From Ramlibacter tataouinensis (GTDB lineage: Bacteria > Pseudomonadota > Gammaproteobacteria > Burkholderiales > Burkholderiaceae_C): a stretch of 64,000 nt of DNA. Below, piece by piece: positions 8,274 to 15,502 of this stretch; position 1 is the first letter of the stretch, and the number at the start of each line of letters is the position of its first letter. The stretch is from the NCBI RefSeq assembly GCF_027941915.1, contig NZ_CP116009.1, forward strand, positions 3,472,001 through 3,536,000, in the 5' to 3' direction. The translations under genes were made by a program, and so were the position numbers. The notes under the pieces are model-generated. The model did not search any database, was not told the DNA's origin, and saw nothing but the letters and a program-made list of their open reading frames with translations.

Positions 8274-9113
8274 ATGGACATCCAGCTTGGCGCCCCACCG
8301 CCCACGCCGGCAGCGACCGTCGTGGTGGTTCGAGACGGCGCGCAGGGCATCGAAGTCCTGATGCTGTGCCGGCAGCAGGCACTGGAGGTGCATGGCGGCG
8401 TCTACGTGTTCCCCGGGGGGAAGGTGGAGAGCGGCGACCGCCTCGGCGGCGGCGTGGTGGGCCGCGAGACCGCCGATGAACTGTGCCAGGCGCTGGGCGA
8501 ACCCGGGCTCGCGCCGGCCGATGCGGTGGCGCTGCATGTGGCGGCCGTGCGAGAGACGTACGAGGAGGCGGGAATCTTGCTGGGCGGCAGTTCCTGTGCT
8601 GACGTGTGCACGTGGATCGCGCGGGGCGAGTCCTTCGCGCAGATCGTGCGCCGATGTGCCGGTGGGCTGCAGCTGTCGAACCTGGCGCCCTGGTCGCGGT
8701 GGATCACGCCGGCGGGATCGTTCACGTCCAGCCGTCGCTTCGACACGCGCTTTTTCGTGTGCGCCGCACCGGATGGACAGATGGCCCGCCACGACCTGTC
8801 CGAATCGAGCGAATCCTTGTGGGTCGCCCCGCGGGAGGCCTTGGGCAGGTACGGGAGCGGCGAGATCAAGCTCATGCCCCCGCAGATCCTGACCCTGAAC
8901 CACCTCTCGACGTTCCCGGACGTGGGCTCGCTGATGGCGGCAGCGCGCGCCCGGCGCCCCTACGTCGTCCGCCCGATGCCGGTGGAGGAGGGCGGGCGCA
9001 AGCTGGTGGTCTACCCCGGCGACGAACTGCACGCGGAGCGCGAGCCGGTGATGCCCGGGCCCACGCGCCTCGTGTTCCGCGATGGCCGGTACGAACTCGC
9101 GCCGGCGGGTTGA
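8274..9113 (+). CDS. Nudix hydrolase with a split Nudix box (NUDT19/CoA-diphosphatase-like)
   Basis: 279 residues. After an N-terminal strand (ATVVVVRDGAQGIEVLML) the Nudix box opens with FPGGKVESGD, is interrupted by roughly 40 residues, and resumes as AAVRETYEEAGILL, which holds the metal-binding REXXEE core. This insertion is characteristic of the NUDT7/NUDT19-like group that hydrolyses CoA and acyl-CoA diphosphate bonds. The ATG at 8274 lies 23 bases after the exporter gene, so it is the last gene of the acd operon. Trimming of stalled acyl-CoA is a plausible role; the substrate is inferred. Confidence 0.8.
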   Translation: MDIQLGAPPPTPAATVVVVRDGAQGIEVLMLCRQQALEVHGGVYVFPGGKVESGDRLGGGVVGRETADELCQALGEPGLAPADAVALHVAAVRETYEEAGILLGGSSCADVCTWIARGESFAQIVRRCAGGLQLSNLAPWSRWITPAGSFTSSRRFDTRFFVCAAPDGQMARHDLSESSESLWVAPREALGRYGSGEIKLMPPQILTLNHLSTFPDVGSLMAAARARRPYVVRPMPVEEGGRKLVVYPGDELHAEREPVMPGPTRLVFRDGRYELAPAG

Positions 9114-9150
9114 AAGGCCTGGCCGCGGCGCGCCCAGGCCGCCGGGCGCC

Positions 9151-10128
9151 TCAATCCAGCCTGGCGCCGGAGACCTTGATGCGCTCGCGCTGGGTGCCGC
9201 GATCGGCCGCGACGTAGCTGGCCGCTTCGGCCGCCGTGGAGCCGATGGGCTCCAAGCCTTGCGGCTCCAGGTGTTTCTCCTGGAAATCCTTGTCCTGCAG
9301 GACGGACCTGGCCGTGCTCGCCAGGAGATTCACGACCTCGCGAGGCGTGCCGGCGGGCGCCGACAGCATGATGACGTACTCGGCGCCGATCTCCTGCAAG
9401 CCGAGCTCCTTGAAGGTCGGCACGTTCGGGACGCTCTTGATCCGCGAAGCGGCCCCCACGCCGATGATCCGCAGCTTGCCGCTGTTGTGATGGGGCAGGA
9501 CGTTCGAGAAGCCGGTGAAGCCCGCATCCACCCGCCCCGCCAGCATGTCCTGCAACAGTGGCGGCGAGCCCTTGTAGGGCACGTGCACCCATTCGAAGCC
9601 GGCCTTGGTGGCCAGCATGGCGGCGGGCAGGTGCGTCACGCCGCCGATGCCCGCGGAGCCGAACTTCACTTCCTGCCCCGGCTTGCGGCTCTTGATGTTC
9701 TCCAGGAAGGCCGGGAACGCGTCGGCCGGGAATTGCGGGCTGATGGCCAGTGCCACCGGAACCCGCACCAGGATGCTGACCGGCAGCAGTTCCGTGTCCG
9801 GGTTGTAGGTCAGCGACTTGTAGAGGAATTGACTCTGCGTGATCGGCGCCTCGGTGGACACCAGGATCGTGTAGCCGTCGGGCTTGGCCTTGGCGACCTG
9901 GTGCCCGGCCAGCGTCTCGCTGGCGCCCGGCTTGTTCTCCACCACGATGCCCTGCCCGAGCTTGTCGGACATCCGCTTGCCGACCAGACGCGCAAGACCA
10001 TCGACGGCGCCTCCGGCGGAGTAGCCGACCACGAATGTCACGGCCCGGGCGGGATAGGCCTGGGCGTGTGCCAGGCCCGACGCCGCCGCGCACGCGGCGG
10101 CAGCCATCAGAACGGTCCTTCTCTTCAT
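9151..10128 (-). CDS. Bug-type (TctC) tripartite tricarboxylate transporter substrate-binding protein
   Basis: 325 residues. It has a clear signal peptide (MKRRTVLMAAAACAAASGLAHAQA) followed by the Bug signature YPARAVTFVVGYSAGGAVDGLAR and NKPGASETLAGHQVAKAKPDGYT. An AAGGAG ribosome site precedes the ATG. Bug proteins bind carboxylic acids in the periplasm, usually feeding TctAB permeases; none is present here, as is common for orphan Bug genes in Burkholderiales. It is downstream of acuI copy 2 in a probable operon (50-base gap) whose control region holds two IclR-type palindromes. The ligand may be the island's sulfinate or organic acid substrate (inference). Confidence 0.92.
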   Translation of the reverse strand: MKRRTVLMAAAACAAASGLAHAQAYPARAVTFVVGYSAGGAVDGLARLVGKRMSDKLGQGIVVENKPGASETLAGHQVAKAKPDGYTILVSTEAPITQSQFLYKSLTYNPDTELLPVSILVRVPVALAISPQFPADAFPAFLENIKSRKPGQEVKFGSAGIGGVTHLPAAMLATKAGFEWVHVPYKGSPPLLQDMLAGRVDAGFTGFSNVLPHHNSGKLRIIGVGAASRIKSVPNVPTFKELGLQEIGAEYVIMLSAPAGTPREVVNLLASTARSVLQDKDFQEKHLEPQGLEPIGSTAAEAASYVAADRGTQRERIKVSGARLD

Positions 10129-10178
10129 CGCGTCTCCTTGGTTGTGAACTGCCTCGTCCGGTCACGGACAGGGTCGCA

Positions 10179-11186
10179 TCAGCCGGGCGCTTTCGACCCC
10201 ACCTCGACCACTACCCGGCCCACCGACGAGACCTTGAAGAAGCTGTCCATCGTGTTGTCGAGCTCCGTGAAGGCGATCGGGCGGCAGATCCTGTCGAAGT
10301 GCCTGGGCTTCAGGTCGGTCGCCATGCGCTCCCAGAGCCGGCGACGCTCGGGCATCTTGAGCTGACGCGACACGTTGATGCCCAGAATGTCGATGGAGCG
10401 GAGCACGAGCGGCAGGACCGTGGTCGTGAGCTCGACCCCGACCATGCCGGCGACGGCCACCTTGCCGTTCGGCATCAGGTTGGCCGCGAGTCGGTCCAGC
10501 ATCGCGCCGCCGACGTTGTCGAGCGCGCCCGCGAAGGGCGGCGCGCTCACCAGAGGCGCCTTGTCCTTCATGAAGTCGTCGCGTGCGATCACGCGGGCGG
10601 CGCCGATTGCCTTCAGGTAGTCGGTCTGTTCGGCCTTGCCGGAGATGGCGACGACCTCGTAGCCCTTGCCAGCCAGCATGTCGATCGCCAGGCTTCCCAC
10701 GCCGCCCGACGCTCCAGTGACCGCGACGGGGCCGTCGCCCGGCTTGAGCCCGGCCTTCTCGAACCGATCCACGGCGAGCGCGGCCGTCAGGCCCGAGGTG
10801 CCCAGCCCCATGGCCTCGTACAGAGACAGCCCCTTGGGCAGGGGCACCACCCATTCCGCCGGCACGCGGGCATAGTCGGCGTAGGCGCCATCGTGCAGCG
10901 TGCCCAGCTGGTAGTTGGTCACCACCACCTGCTCGCCTTCCCTGAACCGCTCGTCTGCCGATCCCACGACGACACCCGACAGGTCCACGCCGGTCACGCA
11001 GGGCCGGTCGGTGCGCACGTTCTTGCCGAAGCCGCGAGCGGCCATCGCGTCCTTGTAGGTGATCGCCGAGAACGCGGTGCGGATCACCACGGGACCCGGA
11101 TCGATGTCGTCCAGCGTCAGCTGCTCGAACTTGCAGACGGGCTTGCCGTCGATGGTGTGCACGCGGAATGCCTTGAATCTTTCCAT
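10179..11186 (-). CDS. AcuI/YhdH-type acrylyl-CoA reductase, copy 2
   Basis: 335 residues, same family as the gene at 6457 but clearly divergent. It has SAITYKDAMAARGFGK and PCVTGVDLSGVVVGS near the N-terminus and a cofactor loop VTGASGGVGSLAIDMLAG. The ATG at 11186 (MERFKAF) is chosen over upstream in-frame codons because the family begins there. It heads the acuI2-bug unit, divergent from the second acyl-CoA dehydrogenase. Its control region carries the two perfect GTCTGCAwTGCAGAC palindromes, so it is probably regulated by IclR. Reduction of a 2-enoyl-CoA with NADPH is expected; which enoyl-CoA is unknown. Confidence 0.87.
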   Translation of the reverse strand: MERFKAFRVHTIDGKPVCKFEQLTLDDIDPGPVVIRTAFSAITYKDAMAARGFGKNVRTDRPCVTGVDLSGVVVGSADERFREGEQVVVTNYQLGTLHDGAYADYARVPAEWVVPLPKGLSLYEAMGLGTSGLTAALAVDRFEKAGLKPGDGPVAVTGASGGVGSLAIDMLAGKGYEVVAISGKAEQTDYLKAIGAARVIARDDFMKDKAPLVSAPPFAGALDNVGGAMLDRLAANLMPNGKVAVAGMVGVELTTTVLPLVLRSIDILGINVSRQLKMPERRRLWERMATDLKPRHFDRICRPIAFTELDNTMDSFFKVSSVGRVVVEVGSKAPG

Positions 11187-11254
11187 GGGAGATACGGTCG
11201 TGATGGTGGAACGTGGGTGACGGCGCGATTCTTGGAGCGCCCCATCGGACCCGT

Positions 11255-11266
11255 GAATCCGGATTC
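11255..11266. repeat. GAATCCGGATTC palindrome, copy B
   Basis: A perfect 12-bp palindrome 69 bases before the acuI2 ATG. The following bases TTGGAAGGCGGCGTTCG match those after copy A at 4045 in the GGAA, GCGGC and TTCG blocks. Both copies thus sit about 55-70 bases upstream of minus-strand island genes. Confidence 0.45.
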
Positions 11267-11376
11267 TTGGAAGGCGGCGTTCGCCTGCGGTGAATGCCGC
11301 GCCGCCCCGCCACGGCCGTCCGGGTGGGTTTCCGTGTGCAGTCGCGGGTTTGCGCAGCGCCCGCCGCGGCCGTAGC

Positions 11377-11391
11377 GTCTGCATTGCAGAC
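11377..11391. promoter_or_regulatory. Putative IclR operator, copy 3 (perfect palindrome)
   Basis: GTCTGCATTGCAGAC is a perfect palindrome around a central T. It is identical in arms to the copy at 11490 and nearly identical to the copy at the iclR start codon. It lies 191 bases upstream of the acuI2 start. Confidence 0.62.
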
Positions 11392-11489
11392 CTAGGTCAT
11401 CAGTCAGTGAGCCGAAGTAGGGGAACACCCTCGCTTTATGCCCCTTGTCGCACTCTTAGCATCGGCGCCATCCCTGCGACACAGGGGTT

Positions 11490-11504
11490 GTCTGCAATGC
11501 AGAC
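11490..11504. promoter_or_regulatory. Putative IclR operator, copy 4 (perfect palindrome)
   Basis: GTCTGCAATGCAGAC is a perfect palindrome 27 bases before the TTG start of the second acyl-CoA dehydrogenase. Binding there would cover the ribosome-site or promoter-proximal region. Its centre is 113 bp from copy 3, compatible with looping or with two independent promoters. Confidence 0.62.
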
Positions 11505-11531
11505 CGCGCACTGACCTTCGAGGAGCCAGAC

Positions 11532-12686
11532 TTGGATTTCGCCCTCACCGACGACCAGCAGATGATGGTGGACGCAGCCCAGCGGGTGAACGAGAAATTC
11601 GTTCAGCCGCTGCTCGCCTCCCACGACCAGTTCAAGGGCCTGCCCAAGCAGGCCGTGCTCAGCGTGCTCCAGAAGGCCGCGGACCTAGGCTTGACCGCTG
11701 CGCGCATCCCGGAAGAGGGGGGTGGGGCCGGCCTGAAGATGCTCGATTACGGCCTGATGGTCGAGCAGCTTCCACCGAGCATCATGTTGATGGTGCAGCC
11801 CCACGAGGCGACGAGCACGCGCATCTACTTCGGCGGCACCGACGAGCAGCGCGAACGGTTCCTGCCCGACCTGATCGCCGGCCGCAAGGTGGGCGCCACC
11901 GGCAGCACGGAGCCTGACCATGGCTCGGATCCGCGCGGCATCAAGACGACGGCGACGCCGGATGCCGAGGGCAACGTCACCCTGACGGGGCGCAAGCAGT
12001 GGATCTCGAACGCGCCGGTCTGCGACCTGATCTACGTAACCTGCCGCATGCCGGATGGCGCCGGAGGGTTCAGGATGGCGCGCGTCCTGGTCGACCGGAG
12101 CGAGACGCCGTTCGAAACGCGGGAACTCGAGATGCACGGCCTGTGCCAGGCGCCGCTCGGTGAAGTCCTGTTCGATGGCAACAAGGTTCCGCTGCGCAAC
12201 GTGTGTCCCGAGAGCGCCGACACCGCGCGCCTGCTGACCATCACCTGGCTCGCCAACCGTCCGGCTGTCGGCCTGATGGCAGTCGGCCTGGCCCAGCGGG
12301 CACTGGACATGGCCCGCGAGTATGCGGGCGTGCGCAAGCAGTTCGGCAAGCCGATCGGGGCCTTCCAGGCCATCCAGAACGATCTCGCCGACATCGAGAC
12401 GCTGGTCGTGAGCGCGCGCCTGACCTGCTACCACGCGCTGGCCGCCATCGATCGGGGCCAGAGGGCCAACGGCCTGTCGGCCATGGCCAAGCGATATGCG
12501 GTCGATGCATCGGACAAGGCGATCGCCATCGCGATGCGCGTCCATGGTGCGATGGGTCTGAGCCGGGAGCTCGGCCTCGAACAGATGGCGCGAGACGTCC
12601 GGTCGCTGACCGTCCCGGACGGTACGCCGGGCATCCTGGCCTTGATCCAGGGTCGTGAGCTCACGGGCCTGGATCCATTCCGCTGA
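11532..12686 (+). CDS. Acyl-CoA dehydrogenase-like protein with Asp at the catalytic Glu position
   Basis: 384 residues with ACAD motifs: GATGSTEPDHGSDP and GRKQWISN in the middle, VRKQFGKPIGAFQ in the C-terminal domain. The usual YEGT becomes PDGT, so the base would be Asp363. The alternative IVD-type position is Asn242 (WLANRPA). The TTG start at 11532 is preceded by AGGAG at 7-8 bases and no better start is in frame. It diverges from acuI2-bug and carries an IclR-type palindrome in its leader. It probably oxidises an acyl-CoA in the island pathway and passes electrons to ETF. The Glu-to-Asp change may shift its substrate or slow it. It lacks the desulfinase signature. Confidence 0.85.
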   Translation: MDFALTDDQQMMVDAAQRVNEKFVQPLLASHDQFKGLPKQAVLSVLQKAADLGLTAARIPEEGGGAGLKMLDYGLMVEQLPPSIMLMVQPHEATSTRIYFGGTDEQRERFLPDLIAGRKVGATGSTEPDHGSDPRGIKTTATPDAEGNVTLTGRKQWISNAPVCDLIYVTCRMPDGAGGFRMARVLVDRSETPFETRELEMHGLCQAPLGEVLFDGNKVPLRNVCPESADTARLLTITWLANRPAVGLMAVGLAQRALDMAREYAGVRKQFGKPIGAFQAIQNDLADIETLVVSARLTCYHALAAIDRGQRANGLSAMAKRYAVDASDKAIAIAMRVHGAMGLSRELGLEQMARDVRSLTVPDGTPGILALIQGRELTGLDPFR

Positions 12687-12802
12687 GGAGCGCCGATGCG
12701 GTCAGTTCGATGGCCGCGGGCTGACCGGGATTGCGACCCCAGGTCGGCGCTGACCGTTCCCTTGGCGGATCCGGCGAGTGCGACGTGCATACTGCGCGCC
12801 AC

Positions 12803-13528
12803 ATGGAGTTGCAGCAGATCCTTTTCAGCCAGGGGTTCGGCACGCGGCGCGTGTGTGCCGGGCTGGTGCAGCAGGGGCTGGTCAGCGTCGCCGGCCAGCC
12901 TTGCACGGATCCTTCCGCCGAGTTCGACCCGCAAGGCCTGCGCTACACGGTGCAGGGGCAGGCCTGGACCTGGCACGAGAAGGCGTACGTGCTGCTGCAC
13001 AAGCCGGCCGGCTACGAGTGCTCGCAGCGGCCATCGGCCTGGCCCAGCGTCTACACGCTGCTGCCCGCGCCGCTGCGCCAGCGGCCCCAGCGCCAAGGCA
13101 CGCCCGGCGTCCAGGCCATCGGGCGGCTGGACCAGGACACCACCGGCTTGCTGCTCCTGAGCGACGACGGGGCCTTCATCCACCGCCTGAGCTCGCCCAG
13201 GCGGCAGGTGCCCAAGGTCTACCTCGCAACCGTCCGGCATCCGATCGAGGATGCGATGGTGCAGCGCCTGCGCGACGGCGTGGTGCTGGACGACGATCCT
13301 CGGCCGGTGCGCGCCGCTGCCTGCGAGCGGCTGGACAGCCATCGGCTGCAGCTGACGCTGACCGAGGGCAAGTACCACCAGGTCAAGCGCATGGTGGCGG
13401 CCGCCGGCAACCGGGTCGAGCAACTGCACCGGTCGCGCATCGGCGGGCTCGAGCTGCCGACGGACCTGGCGCCCGGGCAATGGCAGTGGCTGGCCGCTGC
13501 GGATTTGGAGCGCCTGCAGGCGGGGTGA
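12803..13528 (+). CDS. RsuA-type rRNA pseudouridine synthase
   Basis: 241 residues. An N-terminal S4 RNA-binding domain (about 1-45, LFSQGFGTRRVCAGLVQQG) is followed by the catalytic domain. The RsuA-family motif AIGRLDQDTTGLLLLSDDG holds the catalytic Asp, and EGKYHQVKRMVAAAG comes later. Such enzymes isomerise one uridine of 16S rRNA (or 23S for RluB/E/F). The ATG at 12803 is taken because the S4 domain starts there. It lies 116 bases after the island's last gene and begins the housekeeping part. The exact rRNA target cannot be told from sequence. Confidence 0.88.
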   Translation: MELQQILFSQGFGTRRVCAGLVQQGLVSVAGQPCTDPSAEFDPQGLRYTVQGQAWTWHEKAYVLLHKPAGYECSQRPSAWPSVYTLLPAPLRQRPQRQGTPGVQAIGRLDQDTTGLLLLSDDGAFIHRLSSPRRQVPKVYLATVRHPIEDAMVQRLRDGVVLDDDPRPVRAAACERLDSHRLQLTLTEGKYHQVKRMVAAAGNRVEQLHRSRIGGLELPTDLAPGQWQWLAAADLERLQAG

Positions 13529-13596
13529 GCGCGCGGCCGAACCGCGCTCTGCCGAGAAGGGGTGCGGCGCGAGGCCGCCATGGCGGCTTCGGGCTT

Positions 13597-13621
13597 GTCA
13601 TTCCGGCGAGCCGGAATCCAC
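13597..13621. repeat. Intergenic repeat, partial copy (GTCATTCCGG...CCGGAATCCA)
   Basis: GTCATTCCGGCGAGCCGGAATCC-type hairpin between two convergent genes. It is related to the left half of the longer elements at 30331 and 46605. It probably also works as a bidirectional terminator hairpin. Confidence 0.5.
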
Positions 13622-13633
13622 TCCCTTCGCCGA

Positions 13634-14401
13634 TCAGGGCCGCGCCGCCAGGAAATCCACGATCCGGCTCGTCACCGCCGCCGGCTGGTCCCGGTGCGGG
13701 GAGTGGCCGCAGTCCTCCAGAACGGCCTGCTCGAATGGGCCGCGGGTGGGCGCGATCTCGTCGATCTGGCGCAGGGTGCCGTAGGCATCGGCCACGCCCT
13801 GGATCGCCAGCACCGGCGCCTCGATGCGCCGGCAGTCCTCGCGGATGTCGAAGGCGCGGAAGCGCGGGTCCAGCCAGGCATCGTTCCATTGCCAGAACGC
13901 CACGTCCACGTCGGCATGGAAGCGCGCCAGCCGCTCGCGCAGGCCCGGCTGCAGATAGGCCTCGCGCGCCTGCGCGATCGACTGCACCGAGATGTCTTCC
14001 ACCATCACGTGCGGCGCCATCACCACGCAGGCCGACAGCGGATGGCGGCTGGCGTGCAGCAGCGCAATGCTGCCGCCGTCGGAGTGGCCCAGCAGCACCG
14101 GCGCCTGCAGCTCCAGCGCCTGCAGCAGCGCCGGGAGCACCTCCCAGGCTTCCCGGTGCATGTAGTCCGGCTCCAGCCGGCCGGTGCCGCGCACGTCGGG
14201 AACCGGGTCCGATTGGCCATAGCCACGGCGCGAATAGACGATGCCGGCTCGACCGCTGGCCGCGCACACCTGCGCCGGCCAGTCGCGCCACATGGCGACC
14301 GAACCCAGGCCTTCGTGCAGGAAAACGATGGGTTGCCTGCCGCGCGGGCCGGCGATGCGCAGGACCTCCAGTCCGACGCCATTGATTTCGATGCGCTCCA
14401 T
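13634..14401 (-). CDS. Alpha/beta-fold hydrolase
   Basis: 255 residues with the complete fold signature: oxyanion region FLHEGLGSVAMWRDWP, nucleophile elbow LLGHSDGGSIAL (Ser108), acid residue in GVADAYG and the histidine in EDCGHSPHRDQP near the C-terminus. No signal peptide, so cytoplasmic. It converges with the pseudouridine synthase gene and diverges from the CinA-like gene. Substrate unknown; MhpC/haloperoxidase-like esterases look similar. Confidence 0.85.
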   Translation of the reverse strand: MERIEINGVGLEVLRIAGPRGRQPIVFLHEGLGSVAMWRDWPAQVCAASGRAGIVYSRRGYGQSDPVPDVRGTGRLEPDYMHREAWEVLPALLQALELQAPVLLGHSDGGSIALLHASRHPLSACVVMAPHVMVEDISVQSIAQAREAYLQPGLRERLARFHADVDVAFWQWNDAWLDPRFRAFDIREDCRRIEAPVLAIQGVADAYGTLRQIDEIAPTRGPFEQAVLEDCGHSPHRDQPAAVTSRIVDFLAARP

Positions 14402-14488
14402 CGCGTCGATGTTACGGGAGCCGCCGGCGGCGCAGCCCGGCTGCGTCCGGCCATGCGGGTGTCACGCGGCCCCGCTAGCATTGCGCGC

Positions 14489-15295
14489 ATGAACGACATT
14501 CCCGAATTCGGCCTGGTCATCGTTGGCGACGAGATCCTTTCGGGCAAGCGGGCCGACAAGCACATGCCCAAGGTGATCGAGCTGCTCGGCGCGCGTGGCC
14601 TGCAGCTGGCCTGGGCCGAGTACGTGGGCGACGCGCCCGAGCGCATCACGGCCACGCTGCGCCGTGCCTTCGACTCCAGCGCGGTGGTTTTCAGCTGCGG
14701 CGGCATCGGCGCGACGCCGGATGACCGCACCCGCCAGTGCGCCGCCCAGGCGCTGGGCGTTCCCCTGCGGCTGCACCCCGAGGCCGAGGCCCTGATCCAC
14801 GAGCGCATGCAGGACGTCGCGCGCGAGCAGGGCACGCCCTACGAACCCGATCGCGCCGACAACGTGCACCGCCTCAACATGGGCGTGTTCCCCGAGGGCG
14901 CCCGCATCATCCCCAACCCGTACAACAAGATTCCCGGATTCAGCGTGGGCCACGTGCACTTCACGCCCGGCTTTCCGGTGATGGCCTGGCCGATGATCGA
15001 GTGGGTGCTGGACCAGCAGTACGTCCACCTGTTCCGGCCCGGCACCTGGCAGGAACGCTCGGTCATCGTCTTCGGCTCGATGGAGGCGGCGCTCACGCCG
15101 TTGATGGAGCAGGTCGAGCGCGACCACCCGGCCATCCGCGTGTTCAGCCTGCCCAGCGTGGACCATCCGCAGTACGGACGCCACATCGACCTGGGCGTCA
15201 AGGGGGCGCCACAGGCCGTTGCCCCCGCCTACGGGCAGCTGCTGGAGGGCCTGAAGGCGCTCGGCGCCCAGCTCGGCCCCGAACTGGTGCGTTAG
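14489..15295 (+). CDS. CinA/MoaB-like molybdopterin-binding-fold protein
   Basis: 268 residues. The MoCF-biosynthesis fold is evident: LVIVGDEILSGKRADKHMPKV at the start and FSCGGIGATPDDRTRQCAAQALG in the middle. It resembles the N-terminal domain of competence/damage-inducible protein CinA but lacks the C-terminal nicotinamide-nucleotide amidase domain. Proteins of this short type are common in Burkholderiales and lack a defined role. The ATG at 14489 has no clear Shine-Dalgarno sequence. It stands alone upstream of the glnA control region. Confidence 0.8.
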   Translation: MNDIPEFGLVIVGDEILSGKRADKHMPKVIELLGARGLQLAWAEYVGDAPERITATLRRAFDSSAVVFSCGGIGATPDDRTRQCAAQALGVPLRLHPEAEALIHERMQDVAREQGTPYEPDRADNVHRLNMGVFPEGARIIPNPYNKIPGFSVGHVHFTPGFPVMAWPMIEWVLDQQYVHLFRPGTWQERSVIVFGSMEAALTPLMEQVERDHPAIRVFSLPSVDHPQYGRHIDLGVKGAPQAVAPAYGQLLEGLKALGAQLGPELVR

Positions 15296-15321
15296 CATTC
15301 CCGCACCAGGATGGCACAGTC

Positions 15322-15346
15322 GTTTTGCACCATCCAGGTGCAAAAC
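15322..15346. promoter_or_regulatory. NtrC enhancer site upstream of glnA
   Basis: A perfect 25-bp palindrome: arm GTTTTGCACC, spacer ATCCA, arm GGTGCAAAAC. The core TGCACC-N5-GGTGCA is the classic NtrC box. Its centre is about 130 bases before the predicted transcription start, a normal enhancer distance. A further GTGCACC half-site lies at 15391-15397. Confidence 0.85.
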
Positions 15347-15438
15347 TCATCCGGATAGCCCCGCGACTGCACCGGCCAAGCGGCGGGGCCGTGCACCAAG
15401 CTCGCTGCCATGGCGGCGCCGGCGCCATGCACCAGCTT

Positions 15439-15454
15439 TGGCACAGAACGTGCA
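15439..15454 (+). promoter_or_regulatory. Sigma-54 promoter of glnA
   Basis: TGGCACAGAACGTGCA has the -24 GG (15440-15441) and -12 GC (15452-15453) exactly ten bases apart. Predicted start of transcription is near 15465, 38 bases before the glnA ATG. The NtrC palindrome upstream completes a standard nitrogen-regulated promoter. Confidence 0.82.
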
Positions 15455-15502
15455 TTCCCTGGCCCGTCCATTCGCAACGAACCATCCAACCGGAGAACCC
15501 TG

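Larger units (their letters stand above)
11187..11531. other. 345-bp divergent control region (acuI2-bug / acd2)
   Basis: No gene is seen here. It holds the second GAATCCGGATTC palindrome (11255-11266), two perfect 15-bp IclR-type palindromes (11377-11391, 11490-11504) and an overlapping 10-bp palindrome GACCTAGGTC at 11389-11398. An AGGAG ribosome site precedes the TTG start at 11532. No convincing -35/-10 pair was found on either strand. Confidence 0.6.

Noticed and set aside
11532-12686. Second acyl-CoA dehydrogenase as another desulfinase
   Set aside because: It lacks the Arg84/Gln246 pair and keeps an acidic residue (Asp363) at the usual base position.
15311-15329. A second sigma-54 promoter candidate (TGGCAC ... 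TTGCA) upstream of glnA
   Set aside because: GG and GC are 12 bases apart instead of 10, and the sequence overlaps the NtrC palindrome.
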